Shown here: positions 6,137-6,814 of the stretch, piece by piece
How positions within the stretch are numbered: position 1 is the stretch's first letter
Layout: the number at the start of each line of letters is the position of its first letter
Assembly: GCA_015661405.1 (NCBI GenBank)
Contig: JACWMK010000084.1
Location: forward strand, 1-6,814
DNA: 6,814 bases
Direction of reading: 5' to 3'
Origin: Methanobacterium sp.
Lineage (GTDB): Archaea > Methanobacteriota > Methanobacteria > Methanobacteriales > Methanobacteriaceae
Translations under genes and position numbers: made by a program
Notes under the pieces: generated by a model
The model's input: only the letters and a program-made list of their open reading frames with translations
The model's database searches: none
What the model was told of the DNA's origin: nothing

Positions 6137-6416
6137 AATAATTTGGAAAATACCTATTTTTAATTTTATTTAAACTTCTATACACGGTAGAACGGCCTAA
6201 AATATTTAAATAAAACTCTATATAAATTCTATTATTTGACAGACCTAAAGACTGTTTAATCTCGAATGAAATATTTTTAATAGAACTCATATTCTGAGCT
6301 TTTATAGCTCAAATTACTCTTTCTGCTTCTGTATATGCTGCAGGTATTTTTTCACCGACTACAGCGGTAATAGGCTTATTTATATCCCTGAATCACATCC
6401 TAAAAATAAGAGACAT
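6066..6416 (-). pseudogene. Helix-turn-helix-like gene with two in-frame TGA codons
   Basis: From ATG at 6414-6416 the minus strand keeps one frame for 116 codons, broken only by TGA at 6393-6395 and at 6309-6311. Between the stops it reads FRDINKPITAVVGEKIPAAY then TEAERVI; after the second stop AIKAQNMSSIKNISFEIKQS, then SLGLSNN, and later GRSTVYRSLNKIKNR. The last part looks like the recognition helix of a helix-turn-helix, as in regulators and the C-termini of serine recombinases. The sequence flows naturally across both stops, so Trp (TGG) or Arg (CGA) codons probably mutated to TGA. An internal ATG at 6288-6290 could still make a 74-aa fragment, but no ribosome binding site supports it. 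The last 23 or so codons lie antisense to the membrane protein gene and are probably not original. Confidence 0.5.
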
Positions 6417-6418
6417 TT

Positions 6419-6550
6419 GTGATTAAATTAAAAGATTTGAATCCTTTTATATCAATTACAGTATTATTAAATAATCCTATCATAGGTTTAGTATTGATAG
6501 TGGTCTGTATTTCTAAGTTTGCATTCAATGGATTAAAATGTTATTTGTAA
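6419..6550 (+). CDS. Small one-helix ORF, 43 aa, doubtful
   Basis: GTG at 6419 opens a 43-codon frame ending at TAA 6548-6550. It starts VIKLKDLNPFISITVLLNNP and continues IIGLVLIVVCISKFAFNGLK, giving one likely membrane helix. There is no visible ribosome binding site, and two stops lie just upstream in frame. Its start lies immediately beside the divergent start of the minus-strand HTH-like pseudogene. It may be a small membrane protein, a fragment of a lost permease-type gene, or chance. Confidence 0.25.
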   Translation: MIKLKDLNPFISITVLLNNPIIGLVLIVVCISKFAFNGLKCYL

Positions 6551-6698
6551 TATTTAGGATTATTTATTATAGTAAGGTAAAATTTTGAAATAATAATTTA
6601 TTCTATTACAATATAGTCAAATTATAGAAATGATGCTAATTTGGACCTGCACTCTGAATTTTAGGAACTTAAGAACTAGTTTTTAAGTAAACTTTTTT
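6551..6698. other. Intergenic stretch, no gene seen
   Basis: I find no open frame of note on either strand. The only structure is the palindrome and T-run at 6667-6700, described separately. Confidence 0.45.
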
Positions 6699-6700
6699 TT
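6667..6700 (+). terminator. Near-perfect palindrome followed by T8
   Basis: ACTTAAGAACT (6667-6677) is followed directly by AGTTTTTAAGT (6678-6688), an inverted repeat with one G-T pair, and after AAAC come eight T at 6693-6700. On the plus strand this has the form of a terminator. It sits against the stop codon of the minus-strand partial gene, so it may separate convergent transcripts. Confidence 0.4.
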
Positions 6701-6814
6701 AATATTTCCATGTTATTATTAAGAGTATAGTAAGTGCAATGAATTCTATGACATTGCCTACTAGTAAATGTGTATCTATAGATATGTTATTTCCTAGTAT
6801 TGGTGAGATTAGGC
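6699..6814 (-). CDS. C-terminal end of a membrane protein (partial)
   Basis: On the minus strand a frame enters from the right edge and runs 37 codons to TAA at 6699-6701. It reads LISPILGNNISIDTHLLVGN and ends VIEFIALTILLIITWKY. The last 17 residues form a membrane helix with a typical basic-aromatic C-terminus. The N-terminal part lies outside the window, so the family cannot be named. The opposite strand is also open here from an ATG near 6740, but its product looks less like a protein. Confidence 0.4.
   Translation of the reverse strand, partial: LISPILGNNISIDTHLLVGNVIEFIALTILLIITWKY

Noticed and set aside
6740..6814. Plus-strand ORF from an ATG near 6740 running off the right edge
   Set aside because: It has no ribosome binding site, and the opposite strand gives a more natural membrane-protein C-terminus.
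1..6814. tRNA or rRNA genes
   Set aside because: No GC-rich cloverleaf, CCA-end context or rRNA-like conserved stretch was seen on either strand.

Overview
The window looks like an accessory region of a low-GC archaeal chromosome. I infer a methanogen of the Methanobacteriales (Methanobacterium or a relative). The clues are an A+T-rich base composition, Ile codon ATA and Arg codon AGA in heavy use, archaeal TATA-like boxes such as TTTATATA at 4791-4798, and ribosome binding sites of the form AGGTGAT that match the usual 3' end of archaeal 16S rRNA. No taxonomic marker gene is present, so this assignment is an inference.

Layout. (1) 73-3459, plus strand: one very large gene (1128 aa) that joins an apparently intact N-terminal HD phosphohydrolase domain to about 19 tetratricopeptide repeats in two blocks. 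(2) 3460-5182: a gene-poor, decayed stretch. On the minus strand it holds a start-less AP2/ERF-like DNA-binding relic of clearly higher GC (3655-4017) and an unrecognised 147-aa gene split by a -1 frameshift at a run of four G (4055-4497). On the plus strand there are possible coding remnants at about 4502-4704, a good archaeal promoter with no clear gene (4782-4798), and a tiny hydrophobic ORF (4883-4936). (3) 5183-5611, plus: an intact SnoaL-like (NTF2-fold) protein with a textbook Shine-Dalgarno site. (4) 5741-6136, plus: a small four-helix membrane protein built from two copies of one two-helix unit. (5) 6066-6416, minus: a helix-turn-helix-like gene interrupted by two in-frame TGA codons, running tail-to-tail into the membrane protein gene. 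(6) 6699-6814, minus: the C-terminal end of a membrane protein that continues beyond the right edge.

How the parts fit. The intact genes do not form an obvious operon. The 5183 and 5741 genes are co-oriented but 129 bases apart, each with its own ribosome binding site and a possible TATA box. The concentration of broken genes (frameshift, missing start, in-frame stops), one patch of foreign composition and a repeat protein that still carries near-identical internal copies all suggest a region of recent gain and decay. The most interesting candidate is the HD-TPR protein: HD domains of this type are known to me from predicted conflict (defence) proteins. No defence partner gene can be seen here, so a defence role is only a hypothesis.
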